Part shown: one piece after another, positions 18,580 to 27,340 of the stretch
Numbering within the stretch: the stretch's first letter is position 1
Layout: each line of letters starts with the position of its first letter
Program-made: the position numbers and the translations under genes
Assembly (NCBI RefSeq): GCF_014836935.1
Contig: NZ_JACSPW010000005.1
Coordinates: 1 to 64,000, forward strand
Reading direction: 5' to 3'
Length of the DNA stretch: 64,000 bases
Source of the DNA: Solibacillus merdavium
GTDB lineage: Bacteria; Bacillota; Bacilli; Bacillales_A; Planococcaceae
Notes under the pieces: generated by a model
Seen by the model: the letters and a program-made list of their open reading frames with translations, nothing else
The model's database searches: none
Told to the model about the DNA's origin: nothing

Positions 18580-21387
18580 ATGTCGAACAATGTATTACCT
18601 GCAGGTTCTCCATGGTCTGCGTTCTCTGGTCCTAACTTAGGTTATGTATTAGAGCAATACGACTTATTCCTGCAATCTCCTGAAGAAGTTGAACCGGAAT
18701 TAGTACAGTTATTCCAAGCTTACGGTGGTCCTGTATTCGCGGATGGTCAACAACCAGCTGCAACAGCAGCTGTAGCAGGTACTGGAGACTACAAAAAAGT
18801 ATTAGCAGCAGTTAAATTGGCAGAATCTATTCGTGAATATGGTCATTTAGCAGCAGATTTGTACCCATTAAAAAATCGTCAATTAGATACTTCACGCATT
18901 GAAGAAAGCGTATTCAATTTAACAGCAGCAGATCTTCAGGCCATTCCTGCATCAGTATTTTTTGCAAATGTCCCTGTAGGCGTTACTAACGGTAAAGAGG
19001 CAATTGATTACTTGAAATCTGTTTATACAGACAAAGTAGGGGTAGAAGTTGCACATTTACAAAACCCGGAAGAGCGTGCTTGGATCGAAGCACAAATTGA
19101 AGGAGGAGCTTTTAAAGCGTCTCTAACTTCAGATGAAAAGAAAGCCGTGTTAGAACGTTTAACACGTATTGAAAACTTTGAAAAATTCATCCATAAAACA
19201 TTCGTTGGTCAAAAGCGCTTCTCTGGAGAAGGTTTAGACACACAAATCATTTTATTAGATGAAATCATTAAAGCTTCTGAATCAAATGGTGTTAAAAATG
19301 TACGAATCGGTATGGCTCACCGTGGTCGTTTAAATGTACTGACTCACGTACTGAAAAAACCATACGATATGATGTTTTCAGATTTCGCACACGTTTCGAA
19401 TGATCTTTTCTTACCAGAAGACGGCCGTTTACAAATTACAAAAGGCTGGACAGGTGACGTTAAGTATCATATGGGTGCATCTTACACACATGATTCTGGC
19501 TTGAATGTGAAATTAGCATACAATCCATCTCACTTAGAAGTAGGAAATCCACTTGTTATTGGTTCTGTGCGTGCTGCACAAGATGATACTTCTGAACCGG
19601 GTGTTGCTAAGCACGATCCATCTTCTGCAATGGGTATTATTCTTCACGGAGATGCAGCATTTGCAGGTCAAGGGATTGTAACAGAAGGCTTTAACTTCTC
19701 TCAAACAGCAGGCTTTAAAACTGGTGGTACTGTACAGATTATCGCGAACAACATGATCGGTTTCACAACTGAATTGCATGATTCTCGTTCATCAAACTAC
19801 TCATCAGATCCAGCTAAAGGGTATGATATTCCTGTAATCCATGTGAATGCAGATAGCCCTGAAACAGTAGCAGCTGTAGGTCGTTTTGTAGCGGCATACC
19901 GTGCTAAGTTTAAAAAAGATATCGTTATTGACTTGATTGGGTACCGTCGCTACGGACATAATGAAACGGATGATCCGACAGTAACAAACCCTGAAACATA
20001 TAAATTAGTAGCAAAACATGAGCCAATCCGTGCATTATATGGTGCACAGTTAGCTGAAGCAGGTATTTTATCTGCAGACGAAGTAAAGGCATTGGATTCA
20101 AGCATTTATGCTGAAATGCAAGCTGCTTACGATCATGTTAAGGCAATGGCAGAAAAAGACGAGCACTTATCGACTGAAATGCCTGAAGAATTAAAAATTG
20201 AATTCCCTGAGATTGACACGAAAGTTGATGCAGATCGTTTAGCTAAAGTGAACGAAGATTTACTTTTATTTGGTGACGGTTTTGAACCACAAAACAAATT
20301 AGGTAAGATTTTAGCAAAACGTCGTGATGCATTTACTGAAGGTAAAATTGACTGGGGTCATGCTGAAACATTAGCATATGCAACAATTACACAAGACGGC
20401 ACACCGGTTCGTTTTACTGGTCAGGATGCACAGCGTGGTACGTTCTCTCAACGTCACTTAGTATTACACGATAAAAACAATGGCGCTGAGTTCACACCAT
20501 TACACCATGTTGAAGGTGCAAAAGCTTCATTCACAGTTTACAACTCACCACTTACAGAAGCGGGTGTTGTAGGATTTGAATATGGTTATAATTTAGAAAA
20601 CGAAAACGTACTATCTGTATGGGAAGCGCAATTCGGTGACTTCGCAAACATGGCACAAGTAATGTTTGATAACTTCATCTCAAGTGCACGCTCTAAATGG
20701 GGACAAAAATCTGGTTTCGTACTTCTATTACCACATGGTTATGAAGGTCAAGGTCCAGAGCACTCATCTAGCCGTATGGAACGTTTCCTACAATTATCAG
20801 CTGAAAATAACTGGTTCGTAGCAAACTGCTCTAACGCAGGTAACTACTACCACTTATTGCGTCGTCAAGCTGCTTTATTAGGTACTGAAGGTGTACGCCC
20901 ATTAATAGTGGTATCTCCAAAATCACTACTACGCCACCCATTAGCTGCAGCGACAGCTGAACAACTAGCTACTGGTCGATTCCAGGAAGTTATTGAACAG
21001 CCAGGTTTAGGTAAAAATCCTAAGTCTGTAGAAAAAGTAGTACTTGGAACAGGTAAAGTAATGATAGATTTAGCAGAGCGTGTAAAAGATGGCGAAGGTT
21101 TTGACCACCTGCACATCGTTCGTGTTGAACAAATTTACCCATTCCCTGCACAACAAGTGAAAGATATTATCGCTCGCTTCCCGAATGTGAAGGAAATTGT
21201 ATGGGTACAGGAAGAGCCGAAAAACCAAGGCTCATGGACTTATGTTCTTGAAACATTATATGATATTGCTGAAGGCAAAAAAGTTCGCTATGTAGGTCGC
21301 CCTGCAATGAGCTCAACTTCTGAAGGTGATGGCGATTCACATAAAGCAGCTCAAGCGAAATTAGTAAATGAAGCACTTGAAAAATAA
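18580..21387 (+). CDS. odhA: 2-oxoglutarate dehydrogenase E1 component OdhA
   Basis: This 935-residue thiamine-diphosphate enzyme decarboxylates 2-oxoglutarate in the citric acid cycle and hands the succinyl group to OdhB. The N-terminal block SPWSAFSGPNLGYVLEQY is typical of E1o. Cofactor-site residues lie in GMAHRGRLNVL and in the GD...N region (HGDAAFAGQGIV, later YRRYGHNETDDP). The C-terminal transketolase half has LLPHGYEGQGPEHSS and VVSPKSLLRHP. I placed the start at the ATG at 18580, seven bases after TTTGGAGGT. odhB follows with a hairpin-rich gap of about 95 bases. Confidence 0.96.
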   Translation: MSNNVLPAGSPWSAFSGPNLGYVLEQYDLFLQSPEEVEPELVQLFQAYGGPVFADGQQPAATAAVAGTGDYKKVLAAVKLAESIREYGHLAADLYPLKNRQLDTSRIEESVFNLTAADLQAIPASVFFANVPVGVTNGKEAIDYLKSVYTDKVGVEVAHLQNPEERAWIEAQIEGGAFKASLTSDEKKAVLERLTRIENFEKFIHKTFVGQKRFSGEGLDTQIILLDEIIKASESNGVKNVRIGMAHRGRLNVLTHVLKKPYDMMFSDFAHVSNDLFLPEDGRLQITKGWTGDVKYHMGASYTHDSGLNVKLAYNPSHLEVGNPLVIGSVRAAQDDTSEPGVAKHDPSSAMGIILHGDAAFAGQGIVTEGFNFSQTAGFKTGGTVQIIANNMIGFTTELHDSRSSNYSSDPAKGYDIPVIHVNADSPETVAAVGRFVAAYRAKFKKDIVIDLIGYRRYGHNETDDPTVTNPETYKLVAKHEPIRALYGAQLAEAGILSADEVKALDSSIYAEMQAAYDHVKAMAEKDEHLSTEMPEELKIEFPEIDTKVDADRLAKVNEDLLLFGDGFEPQNKLGKILAKRRDAFTEGKIDWGHAETLAYATITQDGTPVRFTGQDAQRGTFSQRHLVLHDKNNGAEFTPLHHVEGAKASFTVYNSPLTEAGVVGFEYGYNLENENVLSVWEAQFGDFANMAQVMFDNFISSARSKWGQKSGFVLLLPHGYEGQGPEHSSSRMERFLQLSAENNWFVANCSNAGNYYHLLRRQAALLGTEGVRPLIVVSPKSLLRHPLAAATAEQLATGRFQEVIEQPGLGKNPKSVEKVVLGTGKVMIDLAERVKDGEGFDHLHIVRVEQIYPFPAQQVKDIIARFPNVKEIVWVQEEPKNQGSWTYVLETLYDIAEGKKVRYVGRPAMSSTSEGDGDSHKAAQAKLVNEALEK

Positions 21388-21408
21388 TATAATCGATTGA
21401 TTGATACC

Positions 21409-21461
21409 CAAGCTACTTCTATATAAGGTAGGGGTAGCTTGCTATACAATAACTGTATAGC
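21409..21461 (+). other. two tandem hairpins between odhA and odhB
   Basis: CAAGCTAC (21409-21416) pairs with GTAGCTTG (21434-21441). Immediately next, GCTATAC (21441-21447) pairs with GTATAGC (21455-21461). Neither is followed by a T-run, so they are not classic terminators. They could fix an mRNA processing end and set the E1:E2 ratio. Confidence 0.6.
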
Positions 21462-21483
21462 GTAATAAAAGGAGGATATGAAC

Positions 21484-22737
21484 GTGGCTGAAATTAAAGT
21501 CCCTGAATTAGCAGAATCAATTACTGAAGGCACAATTGCCCAGTGGGTTAAAAAAGTTGGAGATCGCGTAGAAAAAGGCGAATTCATCGTAGAATTAGAA
21601 ACAGATAAAGTAAACGCTGAAATCATCTCTGAAGAAGCAGGCGTATTAACTCAAATTTTAGCTGAAGAAGGCGATACTGTATTAGTTGGACAAGTAATCG
21701 CGGTAGTTGAAGCTGGCGAAGGCGCAGCTCCAGCACCTGCAGCAAAAGAGGAAGCACCAGCACCTGCTGCACCTGCAAAAGAAGAAGCTCCTAAAGCAGC
21801 AGCACCAGCTCCAGTAGCAGTTGAAGAAACTTCAGGTGAGCGAGTAATTGCTTCACCAGCAGCTCGTAAATTAGCTCGTGAAAAAGGCATTGACTTAGCA
21901 GCGATCTCTCCAGTAGATCCTCAAGGTCGTGTACGTGTTCAAGACGTAGCAGCTCATGGCACAGCGCCTGCAGCACCTGCTCAAGCAGCAGCTCCAGCTG
22001 GAAATGGTCCAATGATCTTCACACCAGCAGCTGACACTGATCGTGTAACTGTTGAAAAAATGAGCCGTCGTCGTCAAACAATTGCAAAACGTTTATTAGA
22101 AGTTAAACAATCAACTGCAATGTTAACTACATTCAACGAAATCGACATGACTAACATCATGGCATTACGTAAACGTAAACAAGAACAATTCGTGAAAGCA
22201 AACGACATCAAATTAGGTTTCATGTCATTCTTCACAAAAGCAGTAGTTGCAGCACTTAAAAAATATCCATACGTTAACGCTCAAATTAACGGTGACGAAA
22301 TTCACTTAAACAACTTCTTCGATATCGGGATCGCGGTATCAACTGAAGAAGGTTTAGTAGTACCAGTAGTTCGTGATGCTAACGCTAAGAACTTCGCTGA
22401 AATCGAGAAAAACATCGCTGAGCTTGCAGGTAAAGCTCGCGACAAAAAATTAGGCTTAAACGACATGGCTGGTGGATCTTTCACAATCACAAACGGTGGT
22501 GTATTCGGTTCATTAATGTCAACGCCTATCATGAACGGTACACAAGCTGGTATTTTAGGTATGCACTCAATCGTTAACCGTCCAGTAGCTGTTAACGGTG
22601 AAGTTCAAATCCGCCCAATGATGTACGTGGCATTATCTTATGACCACCGTATCATCGATGGTAAAGATTCTGTTGGCTTCTTAAAAACAGTTAAAGAAAT
22701 GATTGAAAACCCAGAAGATTTATTATTAAATTCATAA
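21484..22737 (+). CDS. odhB: dihydrolipoyllysine succinyltransferase OdhB (E2)
   Basis: This 417-residue core subunit of the 2-oxoglutarate dehydrogenase complex has three domains. The lipoyl domain (1-80) has its lipoylated Lys42 in [10 protein letters not shown]. An Ala/Pro linker follows, then the E3-binding domain (about 120-158, [15 protein letters not shown]). The acyltransferase domain (about 185-417) has the catalytic [11 protein letters not shown] chose the GTG at 21484. GGAGG at 21471-21475 is eight bases before it but only two before the ATG at 21478, and the resulting [13 protein letters not shown] matches Bacillus OdhB. No E3 gene (dihydrolipoamide dehydrogenase) is in the window. 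Confidence 0.96.
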   Translation: MAEIKVPELAESITEGTIAQWVKKVGDRVEKGEFIVELETDKVNAEIISEEAGVLTQILAEEGDTVLVGQVIAVVEAGEGAAPAPAAKEEAPAPAAPAKEEAPKAAAPAPVAVEETSGERVIASPAARKLAREKGIDLAAISPVDPQGRVRVQDVAAHGTAPAAPAQAAAPAGNGPMIFTPAADTDRVTVEKMSRRRQTIAKRLLEVKQSTAMLTTFNEIDMTNIMALRKRKQEQFVKANDIKLGFMSFFTKAVVAALKKYPYVNAQINGDEIHLNNFFDIGIAVSTEEGLVVPVVRDANAKNFAEIEKNIAELAGKARDKKLGLNDMAGGSFTITNGGVFGSLMSTPIMNGTQAGILGMHSIVNRPVAVNGEVQIRPMMYVALSYDHRIIDGKDSVGFLKTVKEMIENPEDLLLNS

Positions 22738-22748
22738 TTAAAACTTTG

Positions 22749-22789
22749 AAAGCTAATTCGTAATTTATATTGCGAATTAGCTTTTTTTT
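22749..22789 (+). terminator. intrinsic terminator of odhAB
   Basis: AAGCTAATTCG (22750-22760) pairs with CGAATTAGCTT (22773-22783), followed by a long T-run. Confidence 0.92.
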
Positions 22790-22825
22790 ATTTAAATTTC
22801 AGAAAAATGAGTGTTGACGGAAAAG

Positions 22826-22854
22826 TTGGAATAATGTTAAACTTAGACTATTAA
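22826..22854 (+). promoter_or_regulatory. candidate promoter of the lysine-riboswitch transcript
   Basis: TTGGAA (22826-22831) and TATTAA (22849-22854) are 17 bases apart, and the riboswitch stem starts about 20 bases past the expected transcription start. An overlapping alternative is TTGACG (22814-22819) with TTAAAC 17 bases later. Confidence 0.45.
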
Positions 22855-22880
22855 TTTAATAACAAAACCTCACAGCTTAG

Positions 22881-23060
22881 TGAGGTAGAGGTGCGGTATT
22901 TAATAGTTTTGTATGGAGTCATTGAGCTGACAGTGAAGTATAAAAGAAGGAAATATCGCCGAAGTGTTGTTTTAGCTCGATTTAACAGCGCTGGGTCTGT
23001 AATAAATAATTGCAGGACTGTCTCAATCTTCTTCCCGGATGATTGAGGTGTGCTATCTCA
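22881..23060 (+). promoter_or_regulatory. lysine riboswitch (L box) aptamer
   Basis: The conserved L-box core is visible: AGAGGTGCG after the 5' closing strand (22887-22895), GCCGAAGTG about 80 bases later, CTGGGTCTGTAA, GGACTGTCTC and the 3' GCTATCTCA. The closing helix P1 forms between TGAGGTAG (22881-22888) and CTATCTCA (23053-23060). Size, order and motif content match the lysC-type lysine riboswitch of Bacillus. An intrinsic terminator follows 40 bases later, so control is probably premature termination when lysine is plentiful. Confidence 0.93.
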
Positions 23061-23100
23061 TATTGGGAACTGTAGAGGATTTGGGCTAATCGTGAATGTA

Positions 23101-23136
23101 AACGACCTAAGGATATCCTTTTAGGTTGTTTTTTTT
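23101..23136 (+). terminator. riboswitch-controlled terminator
   Basis: AACGACCTAA (23101-23110) pairs with TTAGGTTGTT (23121-23130), followed by TTTTTT. It sits between the lysine aptamer and the transporter genes and is the likely expression platform. Confidence 0.88.
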
Positions 23137-23180
23137 CATTTCTAAAAGCCGGAAATATATTTAATAAGGAGAGAATTGAC

Positions 23181-24011
23181 TTGAAAAAGAAACTATTAAT
23201 GGTAATTACTGCAATGATGACGATTTTTGTACTTGCAGCATGTGGTACAGATGATGAAAAATCAACTGGTTCAGACAAGAAAGTATTAAAGGTTGGTATG
23301 GAAGCCGGTTATGCACCATTTAACTGGTCACAAAAAGGTGATTCAAACGGTGGAGTACCGATTGATGGTTCTAAAGAATACGCAGCAGGCTATGATGTGG
23401 AAATCGCGAAAAAAATTGCTGAAGGCTTAGATATGGAATTAAAAGTTGTGAAAACAGACTGGGATGGGTTAATTCCTTCATTGCAATCAGGCGCAATTGA
23501 TTTAGTAATTGCAGGAATGTCGCCAATGCCGGATCGTAAGGAAGCAATCGATTTTACAGAAAACTATTATACAAGTGATTATGTAATCGTAGTTAAAGAA
23601 GATGGTCCATATGCTAATGCAACATCATTATCTGATTTCTCGGGTGCAAAAATTACAGGTCAGCAAGCGACAACACACTATGATGTAATTGACCAAATCG
23701 AAGGTGTAAATAAGCAGGTAGCAGCAACTGACTTTGGTGCAATGCGCGTGCAATTACAATCAGGTGCAATCGATGGCTACGTTTCTGAGCGACCTGAGGG
23801 TATTTCTGCTGAAATGGCATTAAACAACATTAAGTATATCGTTCCAGAACCAAACTTCGAAGCAGATGAAGCGTCTACAGCTGTAGCAGTAGGGTTGAAA
23901 AAGGGATCTGATTTACGTGAACAAATTAACAAAGTATTAGCTGAAATTTCGGAAGAAGAGCGTCAACAATTAATGGAAGACGCTATTGCAAATCAACCAG
24001 CAGCACAGTAA
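23181..24011 (+). CDS. lysine ABC transporter substrate-binding lipoprotein
   Basis: This family-3 solute-binding lipoprotein of 276 residues has a lipobox in VLAACG (Cys near 22). The mature domain (about 38-270) has the family signature GYDVEIAKKIAEGL and the block DLVIAGMSPMPDRKEAIDFTE. It captures a polar amino acid outside the cell and delivers it to the permease. Lysine is inferred from the riboswitch in the leader, not from the pocket. The start is TTG at 23181, eight bases after AAGGAGAG. It is the first gene of a three-gene operon, with a partial terminator after it. Confidence 0.92.
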   Translation: MKKKLLMVITAMMTIFVLAACGTDDEKSTGSDKKVLKVGMEAGYAPFNWSQKGDSNGGVPIDGSKEYAAGYDVEIAKKIAEGLDMELKVVKTDWDGLIPSLQSGAIDLVIAGMSPMPDRKEAIDFTENYYTSDYVIVVKEDGPYANATSLSDFSGAKITGQQATTHYDVIDQIEGVNKQVAATDFGAMRVQLQSGAIDGYVSERPEGISAEMALNNIKYIVPEPNFEADEASTAVAVGLKKGSDLREQINKVLAEISEEERQQLMEDAIANQPAAQ

Positions 24012-24036
24012 ACCGTGCAGCAATGATGTTTTAATT

Positions 24037-24074
24037 AAGGTTGTCTTGCCGGCAAACGGGAGACAACCTTTTTC
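24037..24074 (+). terminator. internal attenuator-type hairpin
   Basis: AAGGTTGTCT (24037-24046) pairs with AGACAACCTT (24061-24070), then TTTC. The T-run is short. It lies between the binding-protein gene and the permease gene, where partial termination commonly raises binding-protein expression over the membrane parts. Confidence 0.7.
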
Positions 24075-24132
24075 TATTATCATCACCCAATACATATAGA
24101 ATATTAATAAGAAAGAATTGGAGGACAAGGCT

Positions 24133-24879
24133 ATGGCATTTTTGGAATCATCATGGAACTTGTTTACGAACAACTGGGATTTATTCGTACGTGGAGCTTG
24201 GACTGCACTTCTATTGGCAATTATCGGAACTATTTGTGGAACACTAATCGGATTTTTTATCGGAATTATGCATACGATTCCTAAACGTAAAAAGAATGTA
24301 AAATCAATGCTTTTAAAAGTATTCAATTTCATATTAACCGCATATGTGGAAATATTTAGGGGAACGCCAATGATGGTTCAAGCCATGGTTGTGTTTTACG
24401 GTCTTGTTTATTTAGGAATTGATATTGACCGCTTTTTAGCAGCTTCTCTCGTTATAAGCTTAAACACAGGAGCCTATATGGCGGAATATGTGCGTGGGGG
24501 TATTGTATCGATTGATAAAGGGCAATTTGAGGCAGCTCAGGCAATCGGGATGAATCATCTTCAAACAATGATTCATATCGTCATACCACAAGTAGCACGA
24601 AATATCTTACCTGCTACAGGTAACCAATTCGTTATGAATATTAAAGACTCTTCGGTTTTAAGTGTTATTTCCGTAGTAGAACTATTCTTTACAGCGAACT
24701 CGATTGCCGGTAGTAACTATAAATATATCGAAGCATTCTTTATTGCAACGGTATTGTACTTCATTATGACATTTACCGTAACGCGGTTCTTATTACTGTT
24801 TGAGAAGAAGATGGATGGACCCGCTTCCTATAAAGTGGAGCTCATTACAGGCAATAAGCTAGAAAAGGATGGTAAATAA
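24133..24879 (+). CDS. lysine ABC transporter permease (HisM/GlnP family)
   Basis: This integral membrane protein of 248 residues has about five helices. The EAA loop that docks the ATPase is visible as EAAQAIGMNHLQTMIHIVIPQ near residues 140-160. The N-terminal region carries the family block YVEIFRGTPMMVQAMVVFYG. It forms the transmembrane channel of the amino-acid importer, probably as a homodimer. The ATG at 24133 lies eight bases after TTGGAGG. The TTG overlapping that site is unlikely to be used. Only three bases separate it from the ATPase gene. Confidence 0.92.
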   Translation: MAFLESSWNLFTNNWDLFVRGAWTALLLAIIGTICGTLIGFFIGIMHTIPKRKKNVKSMLLKVFNFILTAYVEIFRGTPMMVQAMVVFYGLVYLGIDIDRFLAASLVISLNTGAYMAEYVRGGIVSIDKGQFEAAQAIGMNHLQTMIHIVIPQVARNILPATGNQFVMNIKDSSVLSVISVVELFFTANSIAGSNYKYIEAFFIATVLYFIMTFTVTRFLLLFEKKMDGPASYKVELITGNKLEKDGK

Positions 24880-24882
24880 ACT

Positions 24883-25617
24883 ATGACAGTTGTAATTGAC
24901 ATTAACCATTTAAATAAAAAATTCGGTGATCATGAAGTATTAAAAGATGTTAATTTCCAGGTAAATAAAGGAGAGGTTGTTACATTAATCGGTTCTTCTG
25001 GATCGGGGAAATCTACATTGTTACGATGCATTAACCTTCTAGAAACACCTACAGCTGGGGAAATCATATACAACGGCGAAAATATACTAAATGATGGTCA
25101 TCATATAGAAAAGTACCGCACACATTTAGGTATGGTTTTCCAGCAGTTTAATTTGTTCAATAATTTGGATGTACTTAATAACTGTATGGTCGGTCAAATA
25201 AAAGTACTGAAGCGTACAAAAGAAGAAGCACAGCAAAATGCGTTCAAATATTTAGAACTGGTTGGCATGAGTGCTTATAAAAATGCGAAGCCAAAACATT
25301 TATCAGGTGGTCAAAAGCAACGTGTGGCAATAGCGCGTGCATTAGCGATGGACCCGGATGTGATGTTGTTCGATGAACCGACGTCTGCACTCGATCCGGA
25401 AATGGTGGGGGAAGTATTGAAAGTAATGCGTCATCTCGCAGATCAGGGAAATACAATGCTGATTGTCACACATGAGATGGAATTTGCAAAGGAAGTATCC
25501 GACCGCATCGTTTTTATGGATAAAGGAGTAATTGTAGAAGAAGGTCCTCCTGAAGCAATACTTGTAAATCCAAGTCACGAACGGACGAAGGAATTTTTAA
25601 AACGTACATTGCGCTAA
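24883..25617 (+). CDS. lysine ABC transporter ATP-binding protein (GlnQ/HisP family)
   Basis: This 244-residue nucleotide-binding subunit has Walker [10 protein letters not shown] (about 38-46), Q-loop VFQQFNLF, signature LSGGQKQR, Walker [13 protein letters not shown] and switch His in VTHEMEF. It drives import through the permease encoded just upstream. It is typical of polar amino-acid uptake ATPases, with no extra domain. It is the last gene of the riboswitch-controlled operon and ends in a bidirectional terminator. Confidence 0.94.
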   Translation: MTVVIDINHLNKKFGDHEVLKDVNFQVNKGEVVTLIGSSGSGKSTLLRCINLLETPTAGEIIYNGENILNDGHHIEKYRTHLGMVFQQFNLFNNLDVLNNCMVGQIKVLKRTKEEAQQNAFKYLELVGMSAYKNAKPKHLSGGQKQRVAIARALAMDPDVMLFDEPTSALDPEMVGEVLKVMRHLADQGNTMLIVTHEMEFAKEVSDRIVFMDKGVIVEEGPPEAILVNPSHERTKEFLKRTLR

Positions 25618-25666
25618 AAATAGCATTAGGAGAAAAAGTAGCTACAAAAGTAACTTTATCGCAATA

Positions 25667-25719
25667 AAAAACAAGGAGGTTCCCGAAAAATTCATTTTCG
25701 GAACACGCCCTTGTTTTTC
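25667..25719. terminator. bidirectional intrinsic terminator
   Basis: Outer arms AACAAGG/CCTTGTT and inner arms GTTCCCGAAAA/TTTTCGGAAC fold into one long hairpin, with A-run before and T-run after on both strands. It ends the importer operon on + and the 31-residue membrane protein gene on -. Confidence 0.82.
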
Positions 25720-25731
25720 TTTTGCCAATCT

Positions 25732-25827
25732 TTATTTTCTTGAGTTCCATTCACTTATAAGTATAAAGACAACAGCAAATGCAATTGCTATTGCAAAAAA
25801 CCACATAGGAACACTACCAAATGCCAT
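25732..25827 (-). CDS. 31-residue single-helix membrane protein
   Basis: This small ORF reads MAFGSVPMWFFAIAIAFAVV and then ends FILISEWNSRK. That is one membrane helix (about residues 8-25) with a short charged tail. AGAGGTGG lies eight bases before the ATG, and the gene ends just before a bidirectional terminator, which supports real expression. I recognise no family. Small proteins like this often bind and modulate a larger membrane complex. No partner can be named. Confidence 0.65.
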   Translation of the reverse strand: MAFGSVPMWFFAIAIAFAVVFILISEWNSRK

Positions 25828-25978
25828 AAATTCCACCTCTGTTTGTGAGTTTACCATGTACTATTGCTTCTATCAATTATTGGCACTTGTCGTTTTTTAT
25901 ACGATCGAGGCTTTCCTAGAACGGAAAAATCATATAAAATAGAAGGGTATAGATATTTGTTAAAAGTGAGGGAACAGC

Positions 25979-26176
25979 ATGCTACATTTAAAATGGAAAG
26001 ATGCACCTACGATTCGTACAGTAAAGTGTGTACATACGGATGCATCAAAGTATTTAGTATCAAATGTTTTAACAGTTGGTAAGGAATATGAAGTGAAGAA
26101 TGAGACAGAAGAATTCATTTTTGTTATCGATAACACAGGTGAAGTTGGCGGATTCTACAAAGAGTATTTTGCATAA
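25979..26176 (+). CDS. DUF6501-like small protein
   Basis: This 65-residue soluble protein is predicted to be all-beta (WKDAPTIRTVKCVHTDASKY, then VGKEYEVKNETEEFIFVIDN). Its N-terminal pattern and size match what I recall of the DUF6501 family in Bacillales. The second half looks like a small SH3-like barrel. The ATG follows GAGGGAACAGC. It is monocistronic with a strong terminator right after it. No function is known for the family. Confidence 0.78.
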   Translation: MLHLKWKDAPTIRTVKCVHTDASKYLVSNVLTVGKEYEVKNETEEFIFVIDNTGEVGGFYKEYFA

Positions 26177-26183
26177 AAATTAT

Positions 26184-26227
26184 GGGTACGTAAAAGGTTG
26201 TTATGACTTTTACGTACCCGTTTTTTA
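26184..26227 (+). terminator. intrinsic terminator
   Basis: A perfect 13-bp stem GGGTACGTAAAAG (26184-26196) pairs with CTTTTACGTACCC (26207-26219), followed by G and six T. It abuts the stop codon of the convergent telA gene. Confidence 0.92.
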
Positions 26228-27337
26228 TTTTTGTTCTAAAATGATGTGTTCGATCTCATGGCGCTTTTCGTCTGTTTTCACGTGCATACGTAACGTGTCT
26301 TCGATATCATGCAATAGTTGAAGCTGAGTTTGTTTAAAACGGTCGACATCGTTATGGGATAGTGCTTGACGTTTTGCTGCCTTACTGGAAGCCTCCAGCA
26401 TCTTTCCGTTTTTCCGCATTAATTGTTCTGATGCAGTCATGAGACGCTCCTGTGATTGCATAGCACGACGTTGATTGTTCATATTCAATAACATCGCAAT
26501 TTGCGATTGCCATAGAGGAATTGTCGTCATGATGGAACTTTGGATTTTTTCGATTAACATTTGATTTGTTTGTTGAATCATACGGATTTGGGGTGCATAT
26601 TGGATGGCAACTTCCCGCGAAAGCTCTAAATCATACATACGACGGTCAATCCATTCAATTTGCATTTCTAAATCTTTCAGGTCATGCTGTTTAAAAGGGT
26701 TTTGACCTTCTACTACCTCCTGTTGAAGGGCAGGCAACACAACATCCCTCATATGCTGTTTTTTTACTTCAAGAGTCGCAATATAAACATTGATTTCCTG
26801 AAAGTATTCCTCATTCATTGCATATAATTTATTTAAAAACTGGTAATCATTCAGTAGAGCACTTTGATTATATTCTAATTGAATACTTAATCGGTCTATT
26901 CTTTTACTTAATTTATTATAATGAGTCATTATTTCCTGAATAGATTGCTTGGAACGGCTAAATAACTTAGCAAAAAAACCTTTCTCCTGTTCAATTAAGG
27001 CATCTGGATCAATCATTTCTAAGTGTTGCATTAAATCCGAGAGTACTTCACCGACTTTTCGGACATCTTTACGCTGGATATATTGAAGCATTTGGGAAGT
27101 GAATTTCTTTAAGGCTTCCTGAGCGGGCAGGCCGAATGAAAGAACATCTTCATATTGTTTCGGTTCAAGATTTTGCGCTAATTGTAAAACCTTTTGTTTC
27201 ATTTGATTTGATAATGATGCGAAAAGCGGTGAGGCTGCATTGTTAGCAACATTCACCGCAAATTGTTCTTTACTTACTTGTAAGTCAGTATTCTCACTCG
27301 TTGTAAAGGCATCAAATGGATTATTCGTCATATTCAT
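26225..27337 (-). CDS. telA: TelA-family toxic-anion resistance protein (YaaN-like)
   Basis: This 370-residue cytoplasmic protein is almost entirely helical and contains the TelA core (about residues 60-350), with SRSKQSIQEIMTHYNKLSKRID and the conserved IRMIQQTNQMLIEKIQSS / TTIPLWQSQIAMLL blocks. The family is linked to tellurite and other anion or envelope stress, with an unknown mechanism. It follows xpaC with only three bases between, the same order as xpaC-yaaN in Bacillus, so the two form an operon. The + strand terminator at its 3' end may serve it weakly too. Confidence 0.9.
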   Translation of the reverse strand: MNMTNNPFDAFTTSENTDLQVSKEQFAVNVANNAASPLFASLSNQMKQKVLQLAQNLEPKQYEDVLSFGLPAQEALKKFTSQMLQYIQRKDVRKVGEVLSDLMQHLEMIDPDALIEQEKGFFAKLFSRSKQSIQEIMTHYNKLSKRIDRLSIQLEYNQSALLNDYQFLNKLYAMNEEYFQEINVYIATLEVKKQHMRDVVLPALQQEVVEGQNPFKQHDLKDLEMQIEWIDRRMYDLELSREVAIQYAPQIRMIQQTNQMLIEKIQSSIMTTIPLWQSQIAMLLNMNNQRRAMQSQERLMTASEQLMRKNGKMLEASSKAAKRQALSHNDVDRFKQTQLQLLHDIEDTLRMHVKTDEKRHEIEHIILEQK

Positions 27338-27340
27338 TTG

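Noticed and set aside
21651-22012. Long - strand ORFs opposite the odhB linker
   Set aside because: They arise from the Ala/Pro-rich linker codons and have no ribosome binding site or known motif.
25864-26082. ORF overlapping the DUF6501-like gene in another frame
   Set aside because: It has no ribosome binding site and its sequence resembles no protein. The DUF6501 frame explains the region.
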